64,000 nucleotides of DNA from Xanthostigma xanthostigma (lineage: Eukaryota; Arthropoda; Insecta; Raphidioptera; Raphidiidae). Position 1 is the stretch's first letter. Every line of letters begins with the position of its first letter. Made by a program: the position numbers and the translations under genes. Positions 33,446-44,960 of the stretch are shown one piece after another. The stretch spans positions 57,869,901 to 57,933,900 of the forward strand of contig OY754465.1 of assembly GCA_963575645.1 (NCBI GenBank), read 5' to 3'. Below the pieces are notes generated by a model. It was not told where the DNA came from. It did not search any database and saw nothing but the letters and a program-made list of their open reading frames with translations.

Positions 33446-33991
33446 ATGTTTGGTGAAAGTTAAAACTAACAGCGCTGTTAAATTTCTGTTTCACTTTTAT
33501 GATTACACAAGTAGCCAATTGGGCGACGGGACTATTCCAACGTCAAAAATGTTGACATTTGATTATAATAAAGAATATAAAATTTCTGATATCGTGTGAG
33601 GTGACGCGGGTAATGGCTAGTATTCAATATGATATTTGCTATTCGTTGCCTACATAAGGTTCCACGTCATGTAAAAACTAATCAAAGTTGCTTAACTAGT
33701 TTATTTTTGACAGATCTACAAAACAAAAGAACAGCTGATTTTTTTTATTTTCAAAATATTTCCGAAACTATTAAATTTAGAAAAAAAAAATTAAATAAAA
33801 CTTTCTTGAAAAAATAAATAGAATCATAAGCCGTTATGAAAAGTATACCTCATTATTATATAAAAAAAACACCGTTATATATTATCTCTCCTGCATATGC
33901 GCCGATTTTCCCCAAAAACAATAGGGCTGTCCATATTTGCATACTAAACATCCTCCCAAAATTTGGTTTCAGTACGCTCATCCGTCTAACC
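33446..33991. other. No gene or element recognised
   Basis: A stretch near 33510-33560 (GCCAATTGGGCGACGGGAC) matches, inverted, about 38250-38280. Nothing else identified. Confidence 0.4.
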
Positions 33992-34230
33992 CAGGGGCGG
34001 GCAAATCTTTTGATCGGCGGGCCACATAGCTGATGAAAACTTCACCACGGGCCGGATGGCTGATGCAAATTTCACCGCGGGCCAAAAATTTGCAGAAAAA
34101 AAGGTCGTCACATTCTGTTTCCGCATTCGGAGAGCAAAAAAAAAGGTCCTCACATTCTATATCCGAATGTGGAGAGGCAAAATAAAAAAAGGTCCCCGCA
34201 TTCTATTTCCGCTCCTATTTTTCTACACAG
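33992..34230 (+). mobile_element. hAT MITE end, partial
   Basis: CAGGGGCGGGCAAATCTTTTG is the hAT-type terminus seen at the ends of 34800-35084 and 48720-48951. Followed by internal repeats of GGGCCGGATGGCTGATG type and AAAAAGGTC blocks; the far end is not found. Confidence 0.55.
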
Positions 34231-34575
34231 TAACAGACCCACAGAGTTTTTTCAAAAATATGTTTTTTGAATTCGGGGGACCTCAAAACGAAAAGATATT
34301 GGAACAATTTGAAAAGTGTTTTTTGACCTGAACTAAAACCATTCCCCACTTGTGGGTTGGAATGATAAAAAATATTAACAGCGCTGTAAATCTTAACATT
34401 GATCATACAGTTTGGCATCCTGAAACACTCGGTATGGACGTTGAAATAGTACCTATGTAGCAGAATATAATGCTTCCACCTCCTACACCCATATATATAT
34501 ATGGCTACCTACCGTCCGGCGTCCAGTATCAATGATCATATGGTGTTGACAGGACGCCTGATCTGATTGACTACG

Positions 34576-34580
<5 letters not shown>

Positions 34581-34616
<36 letters not shown>
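34581..34616 (+). repeat. (CT)n microsatellite
   Basis: Uninterrupted CT dinucleotide run of about 34 bp. Confidence 0.95.
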
Positions 34617-34620
<4 letters not shown>

Positions 34621-34670
34621 CTGTTTGTATCTGCTACCTCTGTCATTTATGGCCACCAGTCTTCATCTAA

Positions 34671-35370
34671 AGGCCGCCGGTTTGTCGCTAGATTCCTTGC
34701 TATGATTTGACTGCTCGTTTTCCAGCGCTAGTTTTCTCGATCGATGGCTTTTATGCGCCCACTTCACACAATGCGTCTTTTCAAGCTTGTTTTGTAGATC
34801 AGGCCTGAGCAAATAGCGGCCCGCGGGCCGGATCCGGCCCGCAGTAGAATTTTCTCCGGCCGCGAAGCTTTTTATAAATGATTATTAAAAGCAAAAATAT
34901 TAATGTTTGCCAATATAAATTGGCGCATAAAAAAAATTTTAGAAAAATAGTCAATAGTGTTTACAAACTTGAAATTGTTGTTTCAAAAAAACTATACTTA
35001 AAATTAGAAAAAGAAATTGTTTGGCCCACGGTCAAATTTTCATCCGCAATGTGGCCCGACGATCAAAAGATTTGCCTAACCCTGTTGTAGATGGTCTTGG
35101 TGCACGCGCAGTGACAGTTGAGAGCAAATCGTGTCTGTTGTCTGAGCAAATACAGATACCATGACGCCATGTTGGTTTGTGGGCGTTTGTCCGTGTCGCC
35201 CACGTGACAAGAAACTTGCTCAAAACAAGCGAGAAAAATAACCCCGGTTCTAATTTTAAAATCCATCTTGTAACCTCGCACGTGAGCAAGCAGTGACGTC
35301 ATTTCTAGCCTTGTAGCGAGCCTGCTGGCCAGCAGGAGTTCAAGCACTGTTTCTAGCGGCAAAACCAGCC
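34671..35370. mobile_element. TTAA MITE, copy E, interrupted by a hAT MITE
   Basis: Left CTAA then AGGCCGCCGG; right CCAGCC then TTAA. The internal sequence matches 36382-36833 (inverted) on both sides of the insertion 34800-35084. Removing the insertion restores an uninterrupted GTTTTGTAGATGG-type junction. Confidence 0.75.
34800..35084. mobile_element. hAT MITE nested in TTAA MITE
   Basis: Ends CAGGCCTGAGCAAATAGCGG and the complement CAGGGTTAGGCAAATC. Exact 8-bp duplication TTGTAGAT at 34792-34799 and 35085-35092. 285 bp, non-coding. Confidence 0.9.
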
Positions 35371-35374
35371 TTAA

Positions 35375-35640
35375 CACATTGTGTATACCTAAGTCAGTGG
35401 TTTCGAGTATCTATTATTATAGAGTTGCTAATAATGTGGTTCTATCATGTGAACTTAACTTTGTTTTTGGACAGCTATTTCTTATCCTGAAAGAATAAAC
35501 TTGTCATCAAATGCTTGAACCTAAGAAGTTCCACTTCTAACGCACGGAAGTCTCACGCATATCTCCCCCCCCCCTCTTTTCTTAGTATTGCATTGATACG
35601 TCAATAATGGTTGTTTCACAAATCACAACACCTTACATAC
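35375..35640. other. No gene or element recognised
   Basis: Unassigned; a short poly-C run is near 35565. Confidence 0.4.
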
Positions 35641-35885
35641 TACTAAGGTATAAAGAGAGAGTGCGAATATTGTGACTTTGTATGTATGCAGAGTGTAATC
35701 TCCGAAACTACTTATCCGATTTCAAATTTTTTTTGACCAATACTTAGAATGGACCCTCAGGATGGACGTAGGCTATATTTATTGTGTCAAAATAAAATCA
35801 TTTTTCGTGAATGCCAATTTTGCAACGTAAGTCGACGAAAAAACGGCGGTCATCTACAAATTCTGGCTAAACCAAACCGGACCAC
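35641..35885 (+). repeat. Helitron-type 5' region, shared with 55690-55895
   Basis: TATAAAGAGAGAGTGCG..TCTCCGAAACTACTTATCCGA..GTAAGTCGACGAAAAAAC. About 80% similar by eye to 55690-55895. The 3' terminus is not identified. Confidence 0.55.
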
Positions 35886-36377
35886 TAGTATAATAAAATA
35901 AATAGCTATCTATTTGTATATTATGGAATGTTTTACTGAAACATTAATAAATAAACATTAATTTAAAAGTATTTTACAAATAGAAATCAAAAGATGTAAA
36001 GATTTATGCTTAATTAAAATACCAAAAAAAAATTTTTCTAATAAAGAACCATAAGGCTTAGAGACCGTAGGTCTAGTGTTGAAGTGGTATTAAGAAATAT
36101 CGGGCGTACAGCCAAGAAATAAGCCCTATGAAAGTAAAATACAAAGACACAAAAGTCTTGACGTTGCAAAACATGTAAATGCATATTATAGACGTTTCTG
36201 TCTATTTTTTTTATTCTCATGGTGCATTTCCTGGCCACTTGCCCATTGTATTAGCTATTTATTAACACTTGTCTTTAGTGATGTGCGTTGATTCAACAAA
36301 CTTGTTAAATTAATCGTTCGCCAAAAAACTACTTATTTCTCTTTTTAGAATTAACCAGTTGGCAATACAATTGCGTC
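35886..36377. other. No gene or element recognised
   Basis: Unassigned AT-rich sequence. Confidence 0.4.
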
Positions 36378-36381
36378 TTAA

Positions 36382-36833
36382 AGACGCTGCACACAAGGCT
36401 GGAAACAGTGCTTGGATTTCTGCTGGCCGGCATGCTGGGTACGAGGCTGGAAATGACGTCACTGTGGGCTCGCCTTCTAGCTCACAAGATAGATTTTAAA
36501 ATTAGAACAGTTGCTATTTTTCTTGCTAGGTCCTCTGCTTGCTCTGAGCAAGAACCAATCAGGAAGCAGTATCTTGTCACGCGGGCGACTTGACCAAACG
36601 TCCACAAACCAACGTGGCGTCATTCTACTCAGTCAGACAACAGCCACGTTTTGCTCTGTGTTTATATTTGAACTGTCACTGTGCGCGCACCAGATCTATC
36701 CACAAAACACTCTTGAAAGAACGTCTCGTGTGAAGCGAGCACATAAAAGCAATTAAGAAAACCAGCGCTAGAAAAGTAGTTGTCAAATCTAGCAAGGAAT
36801 CTAGCGGCATATCCAGCCTCGTGTGCAGCGGCC
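36382..36833. mobile_element. TTAA MITE, copy B (best-bounded)
   Basis: Inverted ends AGACGCTGCACACAAGGCTG and the complement of AGCCTCGTGTGCAGCGGCC. Exact TTAA on both sides (36378-36381, 36834-36837). 452 bp, inverted relative to copy A. Confidence 0.88.
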
Positions 36834-36837
36834 TTAA

Positions 36838-37001
36838 CAGTGAAATCAAGTGTCAAGTCTAGTGGTATAAACCAACCCCATATGCAGCGGTCTTAATACA
36901 CGTACATGTGTCCCTTTGTTTCTTGAGTTGTGATTGGTTTATTCAGACAATCGAACGGCAGGATTTGTGTTCGTTTGTTTACATATATTATGTAAGTTGC
37001 A
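36838..37001. other. MITE-like remnant
   Basis: 36842-36893 repeats degraded TTAA-MITE end wording (CCCCATATGCAGCGGTCTTAA). The rest is unassigned. Confidence 0.4.
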
Positions 37002-37597
37002 TCGTATATATTAACACGCTAAGGTTAAAGATGTTTGCCTCCCTTTTTAGAAAAAACCTCACAATTTCTCCACATAAATTATATATCATTTTACAGATAA
37101 TTGCTTGCTCTACTGACATCGACAACTAAAAAATTTATTATTGCTTTTGTTTTTGTAAATTAATTAAAATACAGCAACGCTGAACAACGTCTGCCATCTG
37201 ACGGCTTTAATTTTGAAAGAACGTCAACACTTCGATCTGTCATGTGACCTTCATATTGTAATACAACAGACACAATACTGCATACTGCCATCTAACGACT
37301 TTAATTTTGAAACAGCTAGCAACGCTGAACAACGTCACAGCAATGCTGCATGATGCCATCTAACGGCTTAGCTTAACGCTTTTGCTACTTGCGCCTCTAA
37401 TATGACAATTTTAGTAAAATATTTCTTCGATCTGTCATCTGAGCTTCATATTGTAATACAACAAAAAGAAGAACGTTATAAGCAGTGTGCAAAATTAGAA
37501 ACGAATTGAATACCTGCAATCATATTTAAAAAATAATTTTGTAAAGTGATAATTATTAAACTTATTTAGTGCGAATAATTCGCTCAGGTCACACTAG
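37002..37597 (+). mobile_element. Non-autonomous Helitron, family 2 copy 2
   Basis: TCGTATATATTAACACGC after A; 3' hairpin GTGCGAATAATTCGC, then CTAG followed by T. 596 bp against 595 bp for the copy at 17902. Confidence 0.82.
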
Positions 37598-38498
37598 TTG
37601 AAGATTAATTATTGTGTTCGTTATATATCAACGAAATACAAACAGGTTTTTGCGACCTAATCGAACGGCTTTACCTATCGTTATTTGATAAATTAGTAAA
37701 CGAAATCATCTGCTTTTTCAACTAATTGACGTATTTCTAAAATCGTCAACGACTCGCCACCACTATTCTTATAGAAGGTTTGAAAAATTTTTAGAACCAG
37801 TAGGTAAATAGATTTAGATCACATTTATTGCTAACGCTTGGCAAATCTCAACTTGACAAACAAACGCAGTCAAATAGGGTAAAGATGCCTGTTTTTGACT
37901 TTATTTGTGATAGACCACTTTAGATTTAGTATTAATTGCCCATCATTATCATTCAACGCCTTTAAAACTAAATGAATCGAAAAATGTTTTTTTTTTTTTA
38001 TGATAACGTTTGACGCTGGTTTCTAGTGTCTAATGTGATAGCATTTCGACATGAACGCCATCTCGAAAAACTGTAGCGCCAAGTTTCAGCGTCAGATATT
38101 TACATGATGTGATAACGCATTATGTAGATAACTACGCAAACGAATATCATAATATTTAATACTAGTCGTTACCCGCGTGACTGCACACCTTAACAGAAAA
38201 ATTTCTATATTATAATATGTCAAATGTCATTTATTTTGAAGTTGGAATGGTCCCGTCGCCCAATTGGCTAAACGTTTTTGTCCGTTGCCACATTATGAAA
38301 ATTATAAAATACAGAAAAGTTTTCAGTTGCAATCACCGAAACATGCACCAAGAACTATTATATTAGTTAATTGTTTGTCAACATTTATTGCGCCGTATTT
38401 TTAATGGTCATCATTTTTCTATATGATGCATATTTTGTAATACGCTTTAAGGGATGTGCTAAATACTTTTGAAACAACAAATTTATTCCTTGTAGAAG
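37598..38498. other. Unassigned, with one Helitron-type 3' end
   Basis: 38162-38190 (plus) reads CTAGTCGTTACCCGCGTGAC, the complement of a Helitron-like terminus. No gene or other element recognised. Confidence 0.4.
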
Positions 38499-38545
38499 CT
38501 TTGTGACCCCCTAGGGGGTCGCGATCCATACTTTGAAAAACACTG
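38499..38545 (-). mobile_element. hAT (Charlie-like) element end
   Basis: The minus strand reads CAGTGTTTTTCAAAGTATGG followed by a palindromic GACCCCCTAGGGGGTC, a typical hAT terminus. The other end is not found. Confidence 0.55.
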
Positions 38546-38713
38546 TCTTATACGATCAATATTTTTGTCAATATTTCAATATTATTGAAAGTTAAGGGCA
38601 AACATTATATAATTTTAATTGACGGTCAGTATTTACACCAAATATTAATCGTCTGAGGGCTTAGAACAGTTACTTTTAATCACAAATTATACCTTAAAAA
38701 AAGAAAATTTTTT

Positions 38714-38851
38714 AATAAATAAAATTATCGACCAATTTTTCAGACAATATATTAACAAACAATATAAAATTAATACATTAACGTTAATGTATTAATTTTA
38801 TATTGTTTGTTAATATATTGTCTGAAAAATTGGTCGATAATTTTATTTATT
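38714..38851. repeat. Perfect 138-bp palindrome with no spacer
   Basis: 38714-38782 and 38783-38851 are exact reverse complements (69 of 69 by reading), centred on TAAC|GTTA. Arms are the Penelope-like foldback arms seen at 32704, here without the ribozyme-like core. Confidence 0.9.
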
Positions 38852-39082
38852 GAAGAGTTCTAATCAGACGTTAATCAAAGATTTGAAAAAAGAAAATTAC
38901 CCGAACTGCAAACGATTCAACAAAATAATTTATTTAAGGCATAGCATCTGGCTATTTCCCCCGTTTTTACACGCTTTATATTAACTTCACTTGTAAGTTT
39001 GTATGTATGTATGTTTGTAACTTTCATTTGGACTACAGTAAGTGGTTTATATAGCGGTATAATATGCCAGCACAGTAAGTAC

Positions 39083-39171
39083 ACTGGCTAGCCGTGCGGT
39101 CTAAGGCACGGGTCTTCGCTGACGTCAAATCTCGGCATCACGGGTCGTGGGTTCTAATCCCGTCCACGCCG
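39083..39171 (+). pseudogene. tRNA-Leu/Ser-like (long variable arm) sequence
   Basis: A-box-like TAGCCGTGCGGTCTAAGGC, B box GGGTTCTAATCCC, and 3' CGTCCACGCCG. Length suits a class II tRNA but the arms are irregular. Confidence 0.6.
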
Positions 39172-39237
39172 AAAAAAAATTGCTTTTTTTTCGGAAAATT
39201 TTTTACAATAAATCGAACTAAAAAATGGAAAATAAAT

Positions 39238-39440
39238 ATAGTTTTAAAAAAACTAAAAAACACGCTTTATATCGAACTAAAAAGTAAAAAATATGTTTTT
39301 TAAAATAAGCTTAAAAAGCGTGGGGCTCTCGATGTACGAAAATGTGGAACAAAGCGCCCCACGCTTTTTAAGCTTATTTTAAAAAAAATATTATTTTTTA
39401 GTTCGATATAAAGCGTGGTTTTTAGTTTTCTTTAAACTAT
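39238..39440. repeat. About 200-nt imperfect hairpin
   Basis: Long AT-rich arms (CACGCTTTATATCGAACTAA and complement) topped by a GC-rich stem AAGCGTGGGGC/GCCCCACGCTT (39316-39370 region). Confidence 0.8.
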
Positions 39441-40306
39441 ATTAACTGTTTTAAACCATTATGAGTTCCCCTCCAGTAATCAGAGTGCAGTTAGATCTCT
39501 CCCTCTCTCTCTCTGTAGGTGTGTTGTTGACAGTAGAGTAGTATTGTTTAGAGAATTGTAGGAAGGTGGGGAATCTACGCAGCGAGAAGAGTGGGCAAAG
39601 CGATTAGTAGCGGTATCTATACCGGTACAATGTCTACCACAGTTGTAGACGTAACGTCAGGCAGAAATACCAATGGAAAATCTAAAATAGTTCTAGAACT
39701 TGACCAACAAACAGACATAATTGGTTTTGGATGATGAAGAAATAAAGAGAAAGGGCTTCCGTTAAGGCAGCGTTTTTTTAACAGCATCGTCTTTAAAATC
39801 TGACAATCATAATATACGACAAATGTACAAAGAAAGAAACACTTATATTTTGTTCTCAATTCCCATCCTTGGAGCAGACTGACATTCTGCTATGTCCTCC
39901 CTGTACCGATTCTCACTCCATTTCCATAGCTCTTTGTTCGATGCATCAGTGTGCTCAATCAATCGATTCGGTTCGATTAAACCCATGTGACGCGTCGGAC
40001 GTTCAATTATCCACATATGCATACAAGGTGTTCCATTGATTTGATGATTCCTGAAGAGAAACTCATGCGCGGTAGAATATATTAAAGTCATGAACATGGA
40101 TGTAATTCTCAATTTAATTACCCCCCCCCCTTCTCATTCTTGTCCCATGATAAGAGGTACCACTGTTTGACCCTGCAAAATGTTCACGCAGTGAGGCTAC
40201 TGTTGGATGCTAGAAGTCTTTGAGTTAATACCCAAATCTTGGATTCTAATTCCATATCTTTGAATCATGCACCGTTTGTAATAGGAGCAACAATGAACAA
40301 ACATAT
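39441..40306. other. No gene or element recognised
   Basis: Unassigned; the minus-strand frames near 39617 and 39843 show no recognisable family. Confidence 0.4.
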
Positions 40307-41170
40307 ATTTTTGACGTGATAACGTCTTATAATTTGATGAAACACCAGCTGCACGCACGAAAAAGTGTAACGTTCCAAAAGTGTCGAGTTCCGCCTGACC
40401 CTGTGCATGCAAGCGAGAGCGCAATATTAGCGATAGAGAAGCACGATCGGCGTCGGCTTGTACGCATTTCTTCTCGCGTGACGTCAGAGAGTAGTGTGCG
40501 TTCAACATTTTTTTCGGCTGTTCCAGCGAAAGCTACATCTGACAGATGGCCTTTGTTTTATAAACCGTGAAAATTAAGACTTAAAGTCAAGATATCTAAT
40601 AAAAATGTCATAAATTATCGAATTTTTAAAGCAATTTTTCAGATAATACAGTTATTTGTTCGTTTTTGCACGGATATTTTTTGTGTCATATAATTATTAC
40701 CGATTCATCCAAGCCAAAGTATAACTGAACGCACGATAATGGCAATATGGCGCTAATAATAATTAATTTTATTTTGTTAAAAATAACTGATCGCCGTCAT
40801 TATGGATAAAATATGATATTATTCACAACGAATGGAAATGTATTGATCAATTGATAGTTTGTACACAAACGCAGCTACATTTTGTATCAAAAACAAATCT
40901 TGCGAGATATCTGCATTTCATAACAGCAGATAAATTATACGGTTTGTTAACAAATATAATATAATATATATACATTCTTTTAAATGTCTTTTATAATTGC
41001 TTAAAAATATGTATTTTGCTTTGGTTGATCAAATTATTAGTCGGTAAAAATATAGTTCGACAGCTACTAAAATTTAGGTTATGTATTATTAAATATGATA
41101 TTCGAGCGGAAAACGTTATCACGTAAAACTATCGTCCGAAAAACCGACTTTACAGACAACCAATTTTTTA
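40307..41170 (-). repeat. Repeat family R, copy 3 (longest)
   Basis: The minus strand begins AAAAATTGGTTGTCTGTAAA (41170) and ends CGTTATCACGTCAAAAATA. Its interior shares most of 30985-31411 plus about 440 bp extra. Confidence 0.75.
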
Positions 41171-42158
41171 TAATAGGTACAGAGCGCGTAGGGCTTCTGG
41201 AAAGATACAAACGTTATAAAATTTTACGTAGAGCGCGATGAGTTCTCATAATTGAATTCAGATTTCGGTAATATGAACGATTTCGAAGCCGCGTTGACTT
41301 ACGTTTTCATGACGATTTATCAAATTTTACTGAATACCACGAAATCTTTAACCGTGAGACGTATGCTTGCTGTGTTTCGAGACGAACCGTTTTCTGGGAA
41401 AACTTCGGTTCTTTGCCATAGTTACCAAAGTTGTTTTACTTCACAGACACTACACACGTATAAGCCACGAACGTGTGTGCGTTACCCAGTAGTTGACGCC
41501 ATAAAGGTTCATGCGACAGATATCGGTCCACCGCTACGCTCGAGCTGGGTGTCCTGGTTACAGAGTTCGTGGTTTCAACGAATCGAAAATAAATGAACAG
41601 TTTACAAATGGCGTCCTTTTAAACTGTAGCAGTCTTATTGAGACACCCTTTATTAAAAGTTCAAATAGACATACTGGATCTGACTAGTTCGCAATTGAAT
41701 TGATTAAATAGATGACTGGATATTACATTATTCTAGTTAAATCTGTTAATTTTTTATCGATCCTCTAGAGTCTAGAGTATATACATAAAAGGCGCAGTGT
41801 ATGGATAGCTGTTTGACAGTTCAGTTTGCAAAATTAGTTTGTGATGTAAAAAAAACATATACTCAAAAATAATTTGCTGTTTTGTTTTTGTCATTTTAAC
41901 AAGCGTTTTTTACTGTAGTTTCTGGACTTGTAGTTAATTAGAAAAATTCCATTTATTTTGCCAAATTAAGTTTAAAAGTTTATTACTAATATTTATGAAA
42001 TGTTACTAACGTTATTTCTCTTTTGTTTCAGGTATGTTCATCATATTTATTTTGAAGTTTCGATATCGTAAGTGTATAAAAATAGTTCTTTACATCGTTG
42101 TTTGTTTCACGTGCTTAATTAATACATTATTTACAACTCACGTATTCTCAAAACCATC
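41171..42158. other. Unassigned; one unrecognised 114-codon frame
   Basis: A plus-strand frame at 41252-41596 is the only one of note. It has no recognised motif and no promoter or splice context that I can support. Confidence 0.3.
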
Positions 42159-42160
42159 TA

Positions 42161-43106
42161 CAGTCAAACCTGAGTGAGTGAGAACTGGGTAAGCGAGAAA
42201 ACTCTCCAAGTGAGAGTAATTGCCAGGTATACCGTCTTTGTAACCCTCTAAAACCTCATGATAAGTGAGAAACAGAAACCTAAATAAGAGAAAGACGTTT
42301 TTCACTCATGGACCTCTATAACTGAGACTACTACTTGCCTGTACCGCTATAAGCGATAGTCGAACGTATTAATACTTCCACGAAATTTAAGAATAAACCA
42401 TAAATAGCTGAACTAACCTAACATTGTTTTTGTAAAGTTTTTATAGACCTCTATAAGTGAGAAAGGCCATTCCTGTACCTATACGGGTGAGTTTTAAGTT
42501 GATGCTTTTTTTTACAGCGTGTAAAATCAAATAGACGAGCAAATATTTCAAATAGTTTTTTATCAAAACTCAAAAATAAGAGAGAAGCAGCCTTTCGAAG
42601 TTTAAATAAATTTTATTAAGTTTTCTTTAATTTTGAGGTCGGTCCTGGGGTTATATTATGTCACTATGGAAATATGTTATTATTATCAAGTATTCATAGA
42701 TATTGTTCAAAGTTGTCCCCGTTTTGTTGGACACAAAGATGCGTGCGCCGTAGCCATGCTTCTGTACATGCAATTCTCAAAAACAGAACAATACACATAC
42801 TTGATAATAACAACTTATTTCCATAGTGACATAATATAATCCCAGGACCGACCTCAAAATTAAAGAAAATTTAATAAAATTTATTTAAAATTCGAAAGGC
42901 TGTTTCTCTCTTATTTTTGAGATTTGATAAAAAAACTATTTGAAATAGGTATTTGCTCGTCTATTTGATTTTTACACGCTGTAAAAAAAAAGCATCAACT
43001 TAAAACTCATCCTGTATAAGCTAGAAACTCGGGTTTAAGTGAGAAACCTCCATAGGCGAAAATGAGTTCGCGGTCCCTTGAACTTTTGCTTATCCAGGCT
43101 CGACGA
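42161..43106. mobile_element. Pogo/Tigger-like MITE, copy 3, split by a foldback
   Basis: Left TA then CAGTCAAACCTGAGTGAG; right end CCAGGCTCGACGA. About 415 bp of MITE sequence matches 8960-9398, interrupted by 42484-43014. Confidence 0.75.
42484..43014. mobile_element. 531-bp foldback MITE nested in pogo-like MITE
   Basis: Ends CGGGTGAGTTTTAAGTTGAT and the complement of AACTTAAAACTCATCCTG, flanked by TATA both sides. Arms of roughly 200 bp are near-complementary through GATAATAATAACATATTTCC-type blocks, leaving a loop of about 100 bp. Confidence 0.85.
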
Positions 43107-43506
43107 TTTTATTTTAGTTTAATTAAAGCCTCCTACGGTGAGTCATGATTATTTTTTAGTTTTTAGTACATCATCGATTGTACAATAAAACCGTTTAACT
43201 TAAAAATAGTTTTACCTATTTTTTTAAGAAGCGAAATCTTCCAATAATGCCTCGTGGAAATTTCAACATAGGCAGAGGAGTGTTTATATGTAGGTGGAGG
43301 ATACACCGTATTCCCAGGTAAACGGGAAATTGAACCCATGTCAATCGGATTAGAAAGCTAATAGGCTAATAACCTGTATGCAGATCTGTTGAATATCAAT
43401 TATTAATTTTAATATTACATCAGACACGCGCGTGCGGAAGATATTGATTTATCTGTATGCAAATTAATTATTTATCGAAAATAAGTAAAACGAAATTTTG
43501 AAAAAT
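43107..43506. other. No gene or element recognised
   Basis: Unassigned AT-rich sequence. Confidence 0.4.
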
Positions 43507-44060
43507 ATTTTTGACGTGATAACGTCTAAATTGATGAAACACCGGCTGCATGCACGAAAAAGTGTAACGTTCCGAAAAGTGTCCGTTCCGCCTGAGCGTG
43601 CAAGCGAGAGCACGATATAAGCGATAGAGGCACGATCTGCCCAAGTTTGACAGCTACTAAAATTTATTTATTAAAGATCACAAGACACAAACTTCCAATA
43701 GACTTCTACAGCTCGCTCGTATATATACTTACGGGGAGTGAAAAATCAACACCACCCGACCGTCCGTTTATGAAAACTGCGTGTATTTTGAAAACGGTTC
43801 ATTATATTTAAAAACCGTTTCTACAGTTGGTTAGAACTCTAATTTTACTATTTAAATATGGAAAAATAAATGTTTGGAAAAGTATACGTATAATGTGAAA
43901 AATAAAAAAAGTTATTTTTCAACACTTTACGAGTATGGTGTATATAGAAATACCTATAATAACTGTAATTGATTTCCTTAATAATTTTCAATGTTTCTTT
44001 ATGACGTTATCACGTAAAACTATCGTCCGTAAACCGACTTTACAGACAACCAATTTTTTT
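43507..44060 (-). repeat. Repeat family R, copy 4 (interior replaced)
   Basis: Both family ends are present on the minus strand (44060 and 43507), but about 43675-44000 does not match the other copies. Confidence 0.65.
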
Positions 44061-44519
44061 TTGTATTGGGAAAATTATCAGTCAATTTACATTTCGCTGA
44101 TCTGCAAAGTGTTTTAAAAAAAAATTTTTATTTTTTTTTTTTGGAGAGCAATTTTGTCACCGGGAGGACAGCTGCCTCTTTGACTTAATGTGCTAACCTT
44201 TCAATCTCTTATAGCACCCCATTCAGTGTTCTCATTCCTAGTTTTTAATAAAATGTCTGGCTTCTGTGATCTAGGACGTCGAACTGAATGAAATTTTGAT
44301 ACTGGACGGTAATTAAAATTAAGACGAGTTTAAGAAGATATTTACGAATATCTTTGCTTATCTCGTCACGGACCAAACTCCTGTTAAGAAAGTTATTAAC
44401 TTCTCAGTACACTGGGAACAAATGTACGGCGCCCCTTCTCCCCTCTTGCTACGCCAATGAACATATTGTAATTGGTCTGAAAAAGAAATATTTTTGTTTC
44501 GCTATTTTTTAAAAGATGT
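44061..44519. other. No gene or element recognised
   Basis: Unassigned sequence. Confidence 0.4.
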
Positions 44520-44960
44520 ATGTATGCGTGTGATCATCTCTTTCTAGCACGAAATCTCGAGAATAAAAAATGATATCGACTGTTAGGTATGAACTGAAAG
44601 AATATTTTTCAAAATCGGTTCAGCCGTTATTTTGTTTTAACAAGAAATTATACACAAAATGTGGTGAATAAAAAATGATATTGACTTCGTTAGAGTCTCA
44701 ATTTCAGAGCGTTAACGTCAAAACTAAACAAAGCAATTTTTATAAAAATCGGATCAGTCGTTTTATTCGTCTTAACAAAAATTCTGCATACAAGTGGATT
44801 TTACAGGAAATCTCGCGAATCAGAAATAATTCGAAACGCATGATCCAAAATAAATTTTATCAAAATTGGCCCAGCCGTTTTTTTTTTAATTTAAATAAAT
44901 TGACTTCAAAAAAATTTCTTAAATTTCTTGAAAAAGATTTATCTAGTGGCAAAAATAAAT
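44520..44960 (+). repeat. Three diverged tandem units of about 115-135 bp
   Basis: The motif AAAATCGGTTCAGCCGTT and variants recur near 44612, 44747 and 44864, each followed by TTAACAAGAAATT-like and TAAAAAATGATAT-like text. A reading frame spanning them reflects the repeat. Confidence 0.55.

Larger units (their letters stand above)
38962..39440 (+). mobile_element. tRNA-Leu/Ser-like element with long terminal hairpin, copy 2
   Basis: TTACACGCTTTATATTAACT end, (TATG)n, tRNA-like block 39083-39171, then a large inverted repeat 39238-39440 with loop GAAAATGTGGAACAAAGCGC. Inverted counterpart of 15730-16260. Confidence 0.65.

Noticed and set aside
41252-41596. 114-codon plus-strand frame
   Set aside because: No recognisable domain, no neighbouring exon or element signal; length is within chance for this much sequence.
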